Below are positions 56,797 through 64,000 of a stretch of DNA of 64,000 bases, in pieces (position 1 is the first letter of the stretch; each line of letters starts with the position of its first letter). The stretch spans positions 1-64,000 of the forward strand of contig NZ_LUJK01000005.1 of assembly GCF_001601825.1 (NCBI RefSeq). The letters run 5' to 3'. Position numbers and translations under genes: made by a program. The DNA is from Limnobacter sp. CACIAM 66H1. Lineage in GTDB: Bacteria > Pseudomonadota > Gammaproteobacteria > Burkholderiales > Burkholderiaceae_B. Below the pieces are notes generated by a model that saw only the letters and a list, made by a program, of their open reading frames with translations, ran no database searches and had not been told where the DNA came from.

Positions 56797-58782
56797 CTAT
56801 AGCCGCATTGGCAAAATCACCATTTGCTGACCAGCGTTGTGCAAACGGCGTTGAAGTTCCAGCGCGGCCTGATTGTGCAACAAGCGGGTCAGAATATTTT
56901 CATTTTCAAAGACTAATTTGCTGGTGAAGAAAATTGCATTGGGGTGATTTTCAGCGACCACTTTTGCCAGGTTGGTCAACTCTTCAACTGCGTCCGTTCC
57001 GAAAGACAGATAGCTTTTTGCACGCAAGCCGTGACTGCGGCAAAAATTGACAAAGTAATTCAAAGAAACAGAAGCGTCCACCCGCATGGCTTCCAGTGCC
57101 TCTCTTCCGCCGTAAGCCTTGGAATCCACTGTGCGAGCGTTCATGAACACAAAATTTTGAAAGTGATTGGGAAACATGCGCTGCACCCATAGCAAGGCAT
57201 GTAAACCTCCACCGCGACTGTTGCCCACAATGAATACCGCCGTGTTGCCCTCGGGAATCAACTCAGGTGGCGAGTGCGCAGAGCCATATTGCGCCATGGC
57301 GAACACCTCATCAATCTTCGCAATTTTTTCCTTGGTTTCCCTGTAATGGTTGCGTACCCCCAAACACACCAACACCACCACCGTGGTAATCAGCATGGTG
57401 ATCCAGCCACCTTGAAAAAACTGCGTAATGATGGTGCCCAACAAAATGGATGCTGAGACAGCAAAACCAAGTGACGCGGACAGAAACCCTTTGACGAAGC
57501 GTTTTTCGTGTCGGTTCTTTAGCCAGTAAACACAAAGTCCCAACATGGACAGGCTAAATACAATGAACACATTGATGGAGAACAGAACCACCAACAAATC
57601 GACATTCGCATCGCTCAGGTAAATGGCCAACAAAGCCAAGCCACCCATCAGCATGATGCCGTTTTTGGTCACAAAGCGATTGGACAAATAACGAAACTGG
57701 TGAGGCAACCATGAATCAATTGCCATGGTCGACAACACCCGCGGCCCCACCGCAAATGCCACATGGGCGGCCAGCAACAGCACTGCCGTCTCCAGTCCCA
57801 GCATCACCAGCAAACCCAGAATAACGTAGGGCCAGTCCCAGCCAAGATCAGTGAACACCCTTTCAAACAACACACCATTCAAGGCCATGGTAGGTTCAAG
57901 GTTCACGTCCCAGAGCAAATACAAGGCGGCCAAACTGGCAGCGGCGAAGGCCAGCGCACAGGCAACATAGGCCAACATCTTCCGACGGTTTTCACTACTC
58001 TGCCGGTAGCGGCTTAATTGCACCGTATCGGATGCGGCTTCAATACCAGTGTATGTGCCTCCACCCAGAAAAAACCCCCGCGCAAAAATTGCCAAAACCG
58101 GCAACCAACCCAAGGTACTTAAATCGGACTCGGTGGTTTCAATGCTGCGCTTGACTACCCCGCCAATGTCCTGAAAGTGATCAGAGAAACCCACGAGAAT
58201 AAAAACCAGATGGGTTAACAGAAACGCCACAAACAAGTACTTAAAAGGCTTTAAGTTCAGGTGTCGACCCTGAATGTGGAAATTCATCAAACCAAGCATC
58301 AAAGCCATGGAGACCCACACCCGGTATTCATAAAAGTACGGTGGCAAGAAACTGAACATCAAGTGGGTGGACGCACTAATGCCCAAAGCTACCATCAGCA
58401 CATAGTCAACCAACAAGGCGGCACCCGCGATTAGACCAACCTTGGGGCCCAGCAAATTCGTGGCCATGGCGTAGCCACCACCACCTTTCGGGAAAAGCTC
58501 GGTGACACGGAAATAGGTGAGAGAAACCAGGAGAATGGACAGGGCTGTCAACAAGCCCAAAAACAAGAGCAAATGGCGCGATTCGCCCAGTGCCTTGAAT
58601 GATTCTTCAGGACCGAAAGCCACTGACGCCAAACCACACGCCCCTACAGCAACCCAGGCGTATTTCTCCGAGAAGATATCGTCACGCTCATCGGCCTCAA
58701 GGGCAGTTGATGTCGACCGGGGCAAGGCAGATTGTTGGCCAGGCGAAGTGTTGGGCTTGCCTGACTTTTGGGTTTGACTCAT
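56797..58782 (-). CDS. Large APC-superfamily permease with a cytoplasmic C-terminal domain
   Basis: A 661-residue membrane protein. The first ~450 residues hold about twelve hydrophobic segments and APC-type features (GGGGYAMATNLLGPKVGLIAGAALLVDYVLM and GFFLGGGTYTGIEAASDTV). The last ~160 residues are soluble, with NTAVFIVGNSRGGGLHALLWVQRMF, resembling a universal-stress-like or other regulatory domain fused to the transporter. An N-terminal soluble tail of ~40 residues is rich in Ser and Pro. Substrate is unknown; amino acids or potassium are possible. ATG 58782 is chosen for the MSQTQKSGKPN start. It has ridA divergent 133 bases away. Confidence 0.85.
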   Translation of the reverse strand: MSQTQKSGKPNTSPGQQSALPRSTSTALEADERDDIFSEKYAWVAVGACGLASVAFGPEESFKALGESRHLLLFLGLLTALSILLVSLTYFRVTELFPKGGGGYAMATNLLGPKVGLIAGAALLVDYVLMVALGISASTHLMFSFLPPYFYEYRVWVSMALMLGLMNFHIQGRHLNLKPFKYLFVAFLLTHLVFILVGFSDHFQDIGGVVKRSIETTESDLSTLGWLPVLAIFARGFFLGGGTYTGIEAASDTVQLSRYRQSSENRRKMLAYVACALAFAAASLAALYLLWDVNLEPTMALNGVLFERVFTDLGWDWPYVILGLLVMLGLETAVLLLAAHVAFAVGPRVLSTMAIDSWLPHQFRYLSNRFVTKNGIMLMGGLALLAIYLSDANVDLLVVLFSINVFIVFSLSMLGLCVYWLKNRHEKRFVKGFLSASLGFAVSASILLGTIITQFFQGGWITMLITTVVVLVCLGVRNHYRETKEKIAKIDEVFAMAQYGSAHSPPELIPEGNTAVFIVGNSRGGGLHALLWVQRMFPNHFQNFVFMNARTVDSKAYGGREALEAMRVDASVSLNYFVNFCRSHGLRAKSYLSFGTDAVEELTNLAKVVAENHPNAIFFTSKLVFENENILTRLLHNQAALELQRRLHNAGQQMVILPMRL

Positions 58783-58915
58783 GCGTACATTGCAGCGCAA
58801 CAAACAAGTCGAGTATGGTATACCGTCCCCATAGGCAACACAATGCACCTCTCGGCGTTATCATTGCAACTGAACCAATTTAGATCCATTTACCCAAACA
58901 TTAACTGCACTCAAA

Positions 58916-59299
58916 ATGACCCAAGCCACCGTCGTTTCCACATCCAAAGCCCCCGCCGCAATCGGCCCGTACAGCCAAGCCATTAAACTCGGCAACCTGG
59001 TATTCACATCGGGACAAATTGGGCTGAATCCCGCAACAGGCGACCTCATAGGGCACAGCACCGAAGAGCAGGCACGCCAGGCCTTTAGCAATTTGAAAGC
59101 AGTTGCCGAAGAGGCCGGCGGCAGTCTGGCCAATGTCGTGAAATTCACTTTGTTTTTGACGGATCTGAGTGAATTCGCCCAAGTCAACGCGATCATGCAG
59201 GAATATGTGTCTGCCCCTTACCCGGCCCGGTCGACGGTGGGTGTCGCCAGTTTGCCCAAGGGCGCACGCTTCGAAGTTGAAGCCATTTTGGCCCTGTAA
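58916..59299 (+). CDS. ridA: RidA family reactive imine/enamine deaminase
   Basis: Hydrolyses reactive 2-aminoacrylate-type enamines released by PLP enzymes. The 127-residue protein has the catalytic Arg105 in YPARSTVGV, as in E. coli RidA, plus GPYSQAIKLGNLVFTSGQIGL and the C-terminal RFEVEAIL. The trimer fold is expected. It lies upstream of recG, 21 bases before the recG start, so both are probably transcribed together. Confidence 0.95.
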   Translation: MTQATVVSTSKAPAAIGPYSQAIKLGNLVFTSGQIGLNPATGDLIGHSTEEQARQAFSNLKAVAEEAGGSLANVVKFTLFLTDLSEFAQVNAIMQEYVSAPYPARSTVGVASLPKGARFEVEAILAL

Positions 59300-59320
59300 C
59301 AGCGCGCTACTGCCAAACAC

Positions 59321-61432
59321 TTGACCGCAGCAGACCCCAATCACAGACAAGGCTTTAAAGAGCTGCTGCCGCTGCCCCTGTCTATTGCAGACGCAGTAGG
59401 TGGCTTGCTCACCGCACCTCACTGGATGGGATTGGCCCTTCACCTGCCACTGCGCTTTGAAGACAGGGCCTCGATCACAGCAATGGACTCGCTTGAGGTG
59501 GGCAAAAAAGTGAACTTGCTGGCCACCGTGGTTGGTAGTGAAGTGCAATATCACCCCCGCAAGCAACTGCGTGTTTGGGTCGAAGATGGCGACACCACTT
59601 TGCTATTGCGCTGGCTTCATTTTTACCCCGGACTACAGCAAAAACTCAGTGAGGGCACCCGAATCCAGATTAGCGGTCAAATCCGGCAAGGTTATGGTAC
59701 TTTCGAGATGGTTCACCCCACTGTCAAAATTGCCCCGCCTGGCACCCTGGATGAAACCGCCAACCAAACAGCGCCAGCGACAAACTCGAATGCCGTACTT
59801 GAGCCTGTTTATCCCAGCACCGGGCAATTGAAACAAAGCGACTGGCACCGCTGGATGAAAAAACTGCCACCAGAATGCTTCATTGACACCCTGCCTGCCA
59901 ATCTATGTAAAAAATACAAGCTTCTACCCTGGTCTACAACCTTGCAAACTCTTCATGGCCAGGCAAATCCTCGAGAACTCTATGATTTGAATTTGCGTAC
60001 GCATCCTGCATGGACTCGTGTGAAAGTAGATGAACTACTGGCTCAACAACTGTTACTTCGTGAATACCGACAACAGCGCACCCAGGAAAAGGCAAGTCCG
60101 CTAAAAGCCTTGAAAACCTCAAAAACCAGCTTGGTCCGGCAGTTCTTGGCCCAACTGCCCTTCAAGCTGACAGGGGCTCAGGAACGAGCCTGCCAGGAAA
60201 TTTTCGAAGACCTCGCACGCCCCTATCCCATGCAACGATTGCTTCAAGGGGACGTCGGAAGCGGCAAAACACTGGTGGCAGCCTTGTCCTGCCTGAGAGC
60301 CATCGAGAACGGAAAACAGGCTGCGATTCTGGCCCCTACCGAAGTGTTGGCAGCACAGCATCACCACAAGCTAACTCCATTGTTCGAAGCTGTGGGCGTG
60401 CGTTGCGCGAAACTCCAGGGGGCCATGAAGAAGAGCGAAAAAGAGCGCACGCTGAAATTGCTGGCCGCTGGCGAAATTGATGTCATCATTGGTACACATG
60501 CCCTGGTTCAAGAACATGTCGAGTTCCATGCGCTGGCACTGGTTGTAGTCGATGAACAGCACCGCTTTGGCGTGGCTCAACGTCTGTCGCTCATTGCCAA
60601 GGCAAACGATGGACACCTGGCTCATCAGCTCATGATGAGCGCAACGCCCATCCCACGCACTTTGGCCCAAACCTATTTATCAGACCTTGCTGTATCCAAC
60701 CTGGATGAAAAACCACCTGGTAGAAAACCCATCGTGACCAAACTGCTTTCCCAGAAAAAACGAAGTCAGCTTGTTTCTGCGATTGAAGGTGAAATTAACA
60801 AAGGACAGCAGGTGTACTGGGTATGCCCGCTCATTGAAGAAAGCGAGACACTCGATCTCCAAGCGGCACAGGCCACCTACACCGACCTGTGCGAACAACT
60901 GCCCACAAGACGTATTGGTCTGCTTCATGGCAAACAGGACAACAAATTGAAGCAAACCACCATGGCTGCATTTGCGGCAGGTGAACTCGACTTACTCGTA
61001 TCCACTACAGTGATTGAAGTCGGGGTAGATGTTGGCAATGCCAGTTTGATGGTCATTGATCAGGCTGAACGTTTTGGCCTGGCCCAACTTCACCAGCTGC
61101 GTGGCCGAGTGGGACGCGGCAGTGTGCAAAGTGTTTGCGTACTGCTGTACGGCGGTCCATTGTCAAATACATCCAAATTGCGCCTGAAAGCCATGCATGA
61201 AAGCGACGATGGATTTTTTCTGGCGGAAAAAGACCTTGAGATTCGAGGCCCAGGCGAGTTACTGGGCAAACGGCAATCGGGTTTGCCCATGATGCGTTAT
61301 GCCGACCCATTGACCGACAAAGACTTGCTGGAGTTGGCCAGAACCCTGGCCCAACAAATGCCGCCAAACGCCGACAATACGCGCCGACATATTCAACGAT
61401 GGATTGAAGAGACGCCTTGGTGGTTAAGTTAG
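59321..61432 (+). CDS. recG: ATP-dependent DNA helicase RecG
   Basis: Branch-migrating helicase that regresses stalled forks and processes recombination intermediates. The 703-residue protein has the N-terminal wedge domain (an OB-fold near 70-150 with VGKKVNLLATVVGSEVQYHP), Walker A LQGDVGSGKTLVAALS (about 307-322), DEQHRFG (motif II) and SATPIPRTLA. Motif VI is in FGLAQLHQLRGRVGRG. The start is TTG 59321 with only a weak ribosome site, so it is somewhat uncertain. ridA-recG order and the nearby oxyR and ubiA are typical of the group. Confidence 0.93.
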   Translation: MTAADPNHRQGFKELLPLPLSIADAVGGLLTAPHWMGLALHLPLRFEDRASITAMDSLEVGKKVNLLATVVGSEVQYHPRKQLRVWVEDGDTTLLLRWLHFYPGLQQKLSEGTRIQISGQIRQGYGTFEMVHPTVKIAPPGTLDETANQTAPATNSNAVLEPVYPSTGQLKQSDWHRWMKKLPPECFIDTLPANLCKKYKLLPWSTTLQTLHGQANPRELYDLNLRTHPAWTRVKVDELLAQQLLLREYRQQRTQEKASPLKALKTSKTSLVRQFLAQLPFKLTGAQERACQEIFEDLARPYPMQRLLQGDVGSGKTLVAALSCLRAIENGKQAAILAPTEVLAAQHHHKLTPLFEAVGVRCAKLQGAMKKSEKERTLKLLAAGEIDVIIGTHALVQEHVEFHALALVVVDEQHRFGVAQRLSLIAKANDGHLAHQLMMSATPIPRTLAQTYLSDLAVSNLDEKPPGRKPIVTKLLSQKKRSQLVSAIEGEINKGQQVYWVCPLIEESETLDLQAAQATYTDLCEQLPTRRIGLLHGKQDNKLKQTTMAAFAAGELDLLVSTTVIEVGVDVGNASLMVIDQAERFGLAQLHQLRGRVGRGSVQSVCVLLYGGPLSNTSKLRLKAMHESDDGFFLAEKDLEIRGPGELLGKRQSGLPMMRYADPLTDKDLLELARTLAQQMPPNADNTRRHIQRWIEETPWWLS

Positions 61433-61497
61433 ACAAGAATCCAACAAAGGCCTTGTGTCCGAATGGGACAGTGTGCCCATGGTGTGGGCCCACAAAC

Positions 61498-61526
61498 AAA
61501 AAGCCAGTTCGCAGTGAACTGGCTTT
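61498..61526. terminator. Terminator between recG and rplS
   Basis: AAAGCCAGTTC (61500-61510) and GAACTGGCTTT (61516-61526) form a perfect 11-bp stem with loop GCAGT. A run of A on the left and T on the right allow termination of both the recG transcript and the rplS operon. It lies 72 bases beyond the rplS stop. Confidence 0.85.
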
Positions 61527-61598
61527 CTGATTGACCCGATGTGGTCGCCTGCTGGTTGAAGTAAACCCAAGTAAGCGACTTTGAACAGTTACAAACGC

Positions 61599-61979
61599 TT
61601 ATTCAGCAGATTGTTTGTTCGCACGGTTGGGCAACTTTTCCTTAATACGTGCAGACTTGCCTGAACGATCGCGCAGGTAGTACAGCTTGGCACGACGAAC
61701 ATCACCACGACGCTTCACTTCGATCTTTTCAATCGAGGGTGAATAGAGCTGGAATGTACGCTCTACGCCTTCGCCAGAGGAAATCTTGCGAACGATAAAA
61801 GATGAATTCAGACCACGGTTACGACGGGCGATCACTACGCCTTCGTAAGCTTGCAGACGTGAACGGGTACCTTCGATAACGCGAACACTCACGATCACTG
61901 TATCGCCAGGGGCGAACTCGGGAATTTCTTTGCCCAAGCGAGCAATTTCTTCTTGCTCAAGTTGTTGAATCAAATTCAT
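61599..61979 (-). CDS. rplS: 50S ribosomal protein L19
   Basis: A 126-residue protein at the 30S-50S interface. [22 protein letters not shown] opens it. [46 protein letters not shown] is the family core, with [32 protein letters not shown]. An open frame extends upstream, but ATG 61979 (with GGAGC just before) is the L19 start. It is the last gene of rpsP-rimM-trmD-rplS. Confidence 0.98.
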   Translation of the reverse strand: MNLIQQLEQEEIARLGKEIPEFAPGDTVIVSVRVIEGTRSRLQAYEGVVIARRNRGLNSSFIVRKISSGEGVERTFQLYSPSIEKIEVKRRGDVRRAKLYYLRDRSGKSARIKEKLPNRANKQSAE

Positions 61980-62098
61980 TGATAGCTCCAAGTCATCATT
62001 CACGGGCTTTTTTAGCTCAACTAATTGAGTTTGCACCGCCAGAGGATGAGAAAATTAAAAAGTGCTCGCCTGCCGACTGAATACAAGCAACCACCAAC

Positions 62099-62839
62099 CT
62101 AGACCTTCTTGCCAGCCTTGCCGGCCCGATCACTCGAATCCTGAACAAGGTTCTCCAGCAACTCCGGTCGAAAGCGTTTTGTATAAGCTTTTGCTTGCTC
62201 AAAACGCCAACTCTCTATTTTGGCATGATTTCCTGACAAAAGCACGTCCGGAACTACTTTATTTTCAAAAACTTCCGGACGGGTGTAGTGCGGGCAATCC
62301 AGCAGGCCTGCTTCAAATGAATCCTGAGTCGCTGACTGGGCATGATTCAGCACCTCTGGCAGCAAACGCACCCACGCATCAACAAAACAGGCTACAGCAA
62401 GCTCGCCACCTGAAAGCACAAAATCTCCGAGACAGTAGGTTTGATCGACGTACTCATCGATAAAACGCTGATCAACCCCTTCATAACGACCACAAAGCAG
62501 AATTGCGCCAACGCCTTGACCGCTCAACGCGCGGATGTTCTCCTGTTTGAGCAAAGGACCATGTGGCGTCAAAAAGACCAAAGGCGCATGGTCACCACGC
62601 ACAGCTCGAATCGCATTGACACATCGCACCAAAGGCTCCGCCAGCATGACCATGCCCGGACCACCGCCGTAAGGCCTGTCGTCTACTGTACGATGGGGAT
62701 CATCCGTAAAATCGCGGGGATTCCAGCAATTCAGTTCAAACAACTGCTTTTTCAAGGCCCTACCGACCACACCCAACTCAACCAAATTTGGGAATTGGTC
62801 CGGGAAAAGCGTGATCACATCGAAGCGAGGGGATGGCAT
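62099..62839 (-). CDS. trmD: tRNA (guanine37-N1)-methyltransferase
   Basis: Methylates G37 next to the anticodon with SAM, preventing +1 frameshifts; essential. The 246-residue protein has FDVITLFPDQFPNLV at the start and the SPOUT knot with RPYGGGPGMVMLAEPL, LCGRYEGVDQRFIDEYVDQTYCLGDFVLSGGELA and HYTRPEVF. ATG 62839 shares one base with the rimM stop (TAATG). An earlier in-frame ATG is unlikely because it overlaps rimM. It lies in the canonical order rpsP-rimM-trmD-rplS. Confidence 0.97.
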   Translation of the reverse strand: MPSPRFDVITLFPDQFPNLVELGVVGRALKKQLFELNCWNPRDFTDDPHRTVDDRPYGGGPGMVMLAEPLVRCVNAIRAVRGDHAPLVFLTPHGPLLKQENIRALSGQGVGAILLCGRYEGVDQRFIDEYVDQTYCLGDFVLSGGELAVACFVDAWVRLLPEVLNHAQSATQDSFEAGLLDCPHYTRPEVFENKVVPDVLLSGNHAKIESWRFEQAKAYTKRFRPELLENLVQDSSDRAGKAGKKV

Positions 62840-63405
62840 TAGTAATCTTCCTGCCAATCCACTTGAATTTGTTTGGTCTGCGTGTTTACGTTGATCACGT
62901 AAGCCGCTACGAATGGAATCAACATCTCCAGCTCGGCATCGCCCTTGACTGACAGAATAGGATGAGCCCCGTGGTCCACAACCTGATTGACTGTACCCAA
63001 CACCCTACCTTCGAGGTTACTTACCTGGCATCCAACCAAATCGACCCAGTAATATTCACCTTCAGCGGGTGCGGGAAAACGTGCTCGAGATACATAAACC
63101 CGACGCCCCTTGAACTGGGCAGCCAGTTCGGGCTGCTCTATGCCCTCCAGGTGCGCAACAATCCGACTGGAATGCGACTTACTTTGCAACACCCGAAATG
63201 GCTCAAAGATGAGATCTTCAAGTTTCGGCTGCACTGCGCGGCGGGCAGCCCCCCCTTCAGAGACGGGCAAGCGTGAGACCCACCATTGTTTGCTTTTCAG
63301 CAAAACATCGGGCTCTTCAGATGAAGGCAATACATTGACCCAGCCCCTCAGGCCATAGGGTTCACCAATTCGCCCCAGTTCAACCAAATCGTCGGGTACA
63401 TTCAT
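62839..63405 (-). CDS. rimM: Ribosome maturation factor RimM
   Basis: Helps mature the 30S head and binds S19. The 188-residue protein has an N-terminal RimM domain (LVELGRIGEPYGLRGWVNVLP, about 6-26) and a C-terminal PRC-barrel segment including EYYWVDLVGCQVSNLEGRVLGTV and HPILSVKG. The frame is open to 63468, but ATG 63405 begins the family-like MNVPDDLVELGRIGEP; the ribosome site (GGAC) is weak. rimM-trmD coupling is by TAATG overlap. The gap to rpsP is 136 bases. Confidence 0.93.
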   Translation of the reverse strand: MNVPDDLVELGRIGEPYGLRGWVNVLPSSEEPDVLLKSKQWWVSRLPVSEGGAARRAVQPKLEDLIFEPFRVLQSKSHSSRIVAHLEGIEQPELAAQFKGRRVYVSRARFPAPAEGEYYWVDLVGCQVSNLEGRVLGTVNQVVDHGAHPILSVKGDAELEMLIPFVAAYVINVNTQTKQIQVDWQEDY

Positions 63406-63541
63406 GCGCAGCGTCCACAATGCGAAACCATACATCCAAAAACAAAAGTCCGCGAACGTTATATCCACGGACTTCGTAAAACAACCTGCCTCTAGCTTGT
63501 ATTAGCCGGAGCTAACCGGTCCCTGTACAGAGAGAGGGGTA

Positions 63542-63796
63542 TCAGGCAGCTTGCTTGGCGTTGTACTCACCAACCAGGCGCTCTACTGTAGACGAGCATT
63601 GCGCGCCAACGCTTTTCCAGTATGTCAGGCGATCCATGGCGATACGCAGGCCTTCAGAACCTTCTGGTGCTACAGGATTGTAGAAGCCGATGCGCTCGAT
63701 GAAACGGCCATCGCGACGGTTGCGTGAATCAGCAGCCACCAGGCTATAAAATGGGCGCTTTTTAGAACCACCACGTGCGAGTCGAATGACGACCAT
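63542..63796 (-). CDS. rpsP: 30S ribosomal protein S16
   Basis: An 84-residue small-subunit protein. [20 protein letters not shown] and [13 protein letters not shown] are the S16 signatures. ATG 63796 has GAGGAAATT just before it and is preferred over an earlier in-frame codon. It leads the rpsP-rimM-trmD-rplS operon and has its own strong promoter upstream. Confidence 0.98.
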   Translation of the reverse strand: MVVIRLARGGSKKRPFYSLVAADSRNRRDGRFIERIGFYNPVAPEGSEGLRIAMDRLTYWKSVGAQCSSTVERLVGEYNAKQAA

Positions 63797-63893
63797 AATT
63801 TCCTCTATTAAATTGATGCCTGCAGCACAAACCTTGGCCACTGCAAACGAATGAATCATTGGGATTTCGACACACGAAATCCGATAACCCGCT

Positions 63894-63922
63894 ATTATAG
63901 CTAGCGTAATTCAATCTAACAA
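63894..63922 (-). promoter_or_regulatory. rpsP operon promoter
   Basis: On the minus strand TTGTTA (63922-63917), a 17-base spacer and a perfect TATAAT (63899-63894) form a strong sigma-70 promoter about 98 bases upstream of the rpsP ATG. Confidence 0.75.
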
Positions 63923-63937
63923 GCAGTGTTTTAAAAA

Positions 63938-64000
63938 ATGAATGCATCACCCCAAGAACCGTTCAAATCAAAGCTTTTGTTTTGCTGGTTAGCCCTGCTC
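63938..64000 (+). CDS. N-terminus of a probable TM2-domain protein (cut by window edge)
   Basis: The last 63 bases open a frame from ATG 63938 reading MNASPQEPFKSKLLFCWLALL and running off the window. FKSK followed by a hydrophobic stretch is typical of small TM2-domain membrane proteins, where FKSK(T/L)LA-WLALLGG opens the fold. Only 21 codons are visible, so the call is tentative. It is divergent from rpsP. Confidence 0.45.
   Translation, partial: MNASPQEPFKSKLLFCWLALL

Noticed and set aside
63500-63520. Inverted repeats between rpsP and rimM as a terminator
   Set aside because: TTAGC/GCTAA is short and lacks a T tract. The genes belong to one conserved operon, so termination is not expected.

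Overview
This 64 kb window reads as ordinary core chromosome of a betaproteobacterium, almost certainly of the order Burkholderiales. The evidence is gene order rather than a database search: rpsP-rimM-trmD-rplS, leuS-lptE-holA-proA, xseB-ispA-dxs, exbB-exbD-lpxK-ycaR-kdsB-adk, clpS-clpA beside a cold-shock gene and icd, and polA-LOG-thrB-membrane protein-uvrD all follow orders familiar from that group. Base composition looks moderate, near or slightly above half G+C by eye. Limnobacter or a close relative is my best guess, but this is inference. Genes are densely packed on both strands, with many ATGA or GTGA overlaps and several non-ATG starts fixed by clear ribosome-binding sites.

Layout. 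1-298: the end of a decayed IS3-type insertion sequence whose first reading frame carries an in-frame stop. 0.4-13.4 kb: gloA, radC, rpmB-rpmG, a fatty acid desaturase, rsmB and purN; then ribF-ileS-lspA-coaBC-dut and a membrane diguanylate cyclase. 13.4-24.9 kb: clpA/clpS, a cold-shock gene, icd, a DUF192 lipoprotein, sodB, xseA, and the exbBD-lpxK-ycaR-kdsB-adk envelope run. 25-31.5 kb: murJ facing away from rpsT, a DUF3579 gene, folE2, and the isoprenoid cluster xseB-ispA-dxs. 31.7-36.4 kb is the most accessory-looking part: a Rieske oxygenase, a GntR regulator, an EamA exporter, a ZIP metal transporter and a Tat-exported dienelactone hydrolase. 36.4-44.3 kb: polA, LOG, thrB, a membrane protein and uvrD. 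44.4-54.9 kb: leuS, lptE, holA, proA, hemJ, an rRNA methyltransferase, glutathione peroxidase, pilT, yggS and proC. 54.9-64 kb: ubiA, oxyR, a large APC permease, ridA, recG, the rplS-trmD-rimM-rpsP operon, and the first codons of a TM2-type gene.

Together the genes serve translation (ribosomal proteins, two tRNA synthetases, rRNA and tRNA modification), envelope assembly (lspA, lpxK, kdsB, lptE, murJ), cofactor and isoprenoid supply (ribF, coaBC, folE2, dxs, ispA, ubiA, hemJ), DNA replication and repair (polA, holA, uvrD, recG, xseA, xseB, radC, dut) and oxidative-stress defence (oxyR, sodB, gpx, gloA).

I found no CRISPR array, tRNA or rRNA gene, prophage, or recognisable new defence system. 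The points worth a second look are a one-base frameshift in the P-loop of the essential gene adk, a highly structured 200-base stretch between convergent genes at 41.77-41.97 kb, a seven-copy 14-bp tandem repeat immediately after rpsT, and polA and a LOG gene whose start codons lie back to back in a single CATATG.
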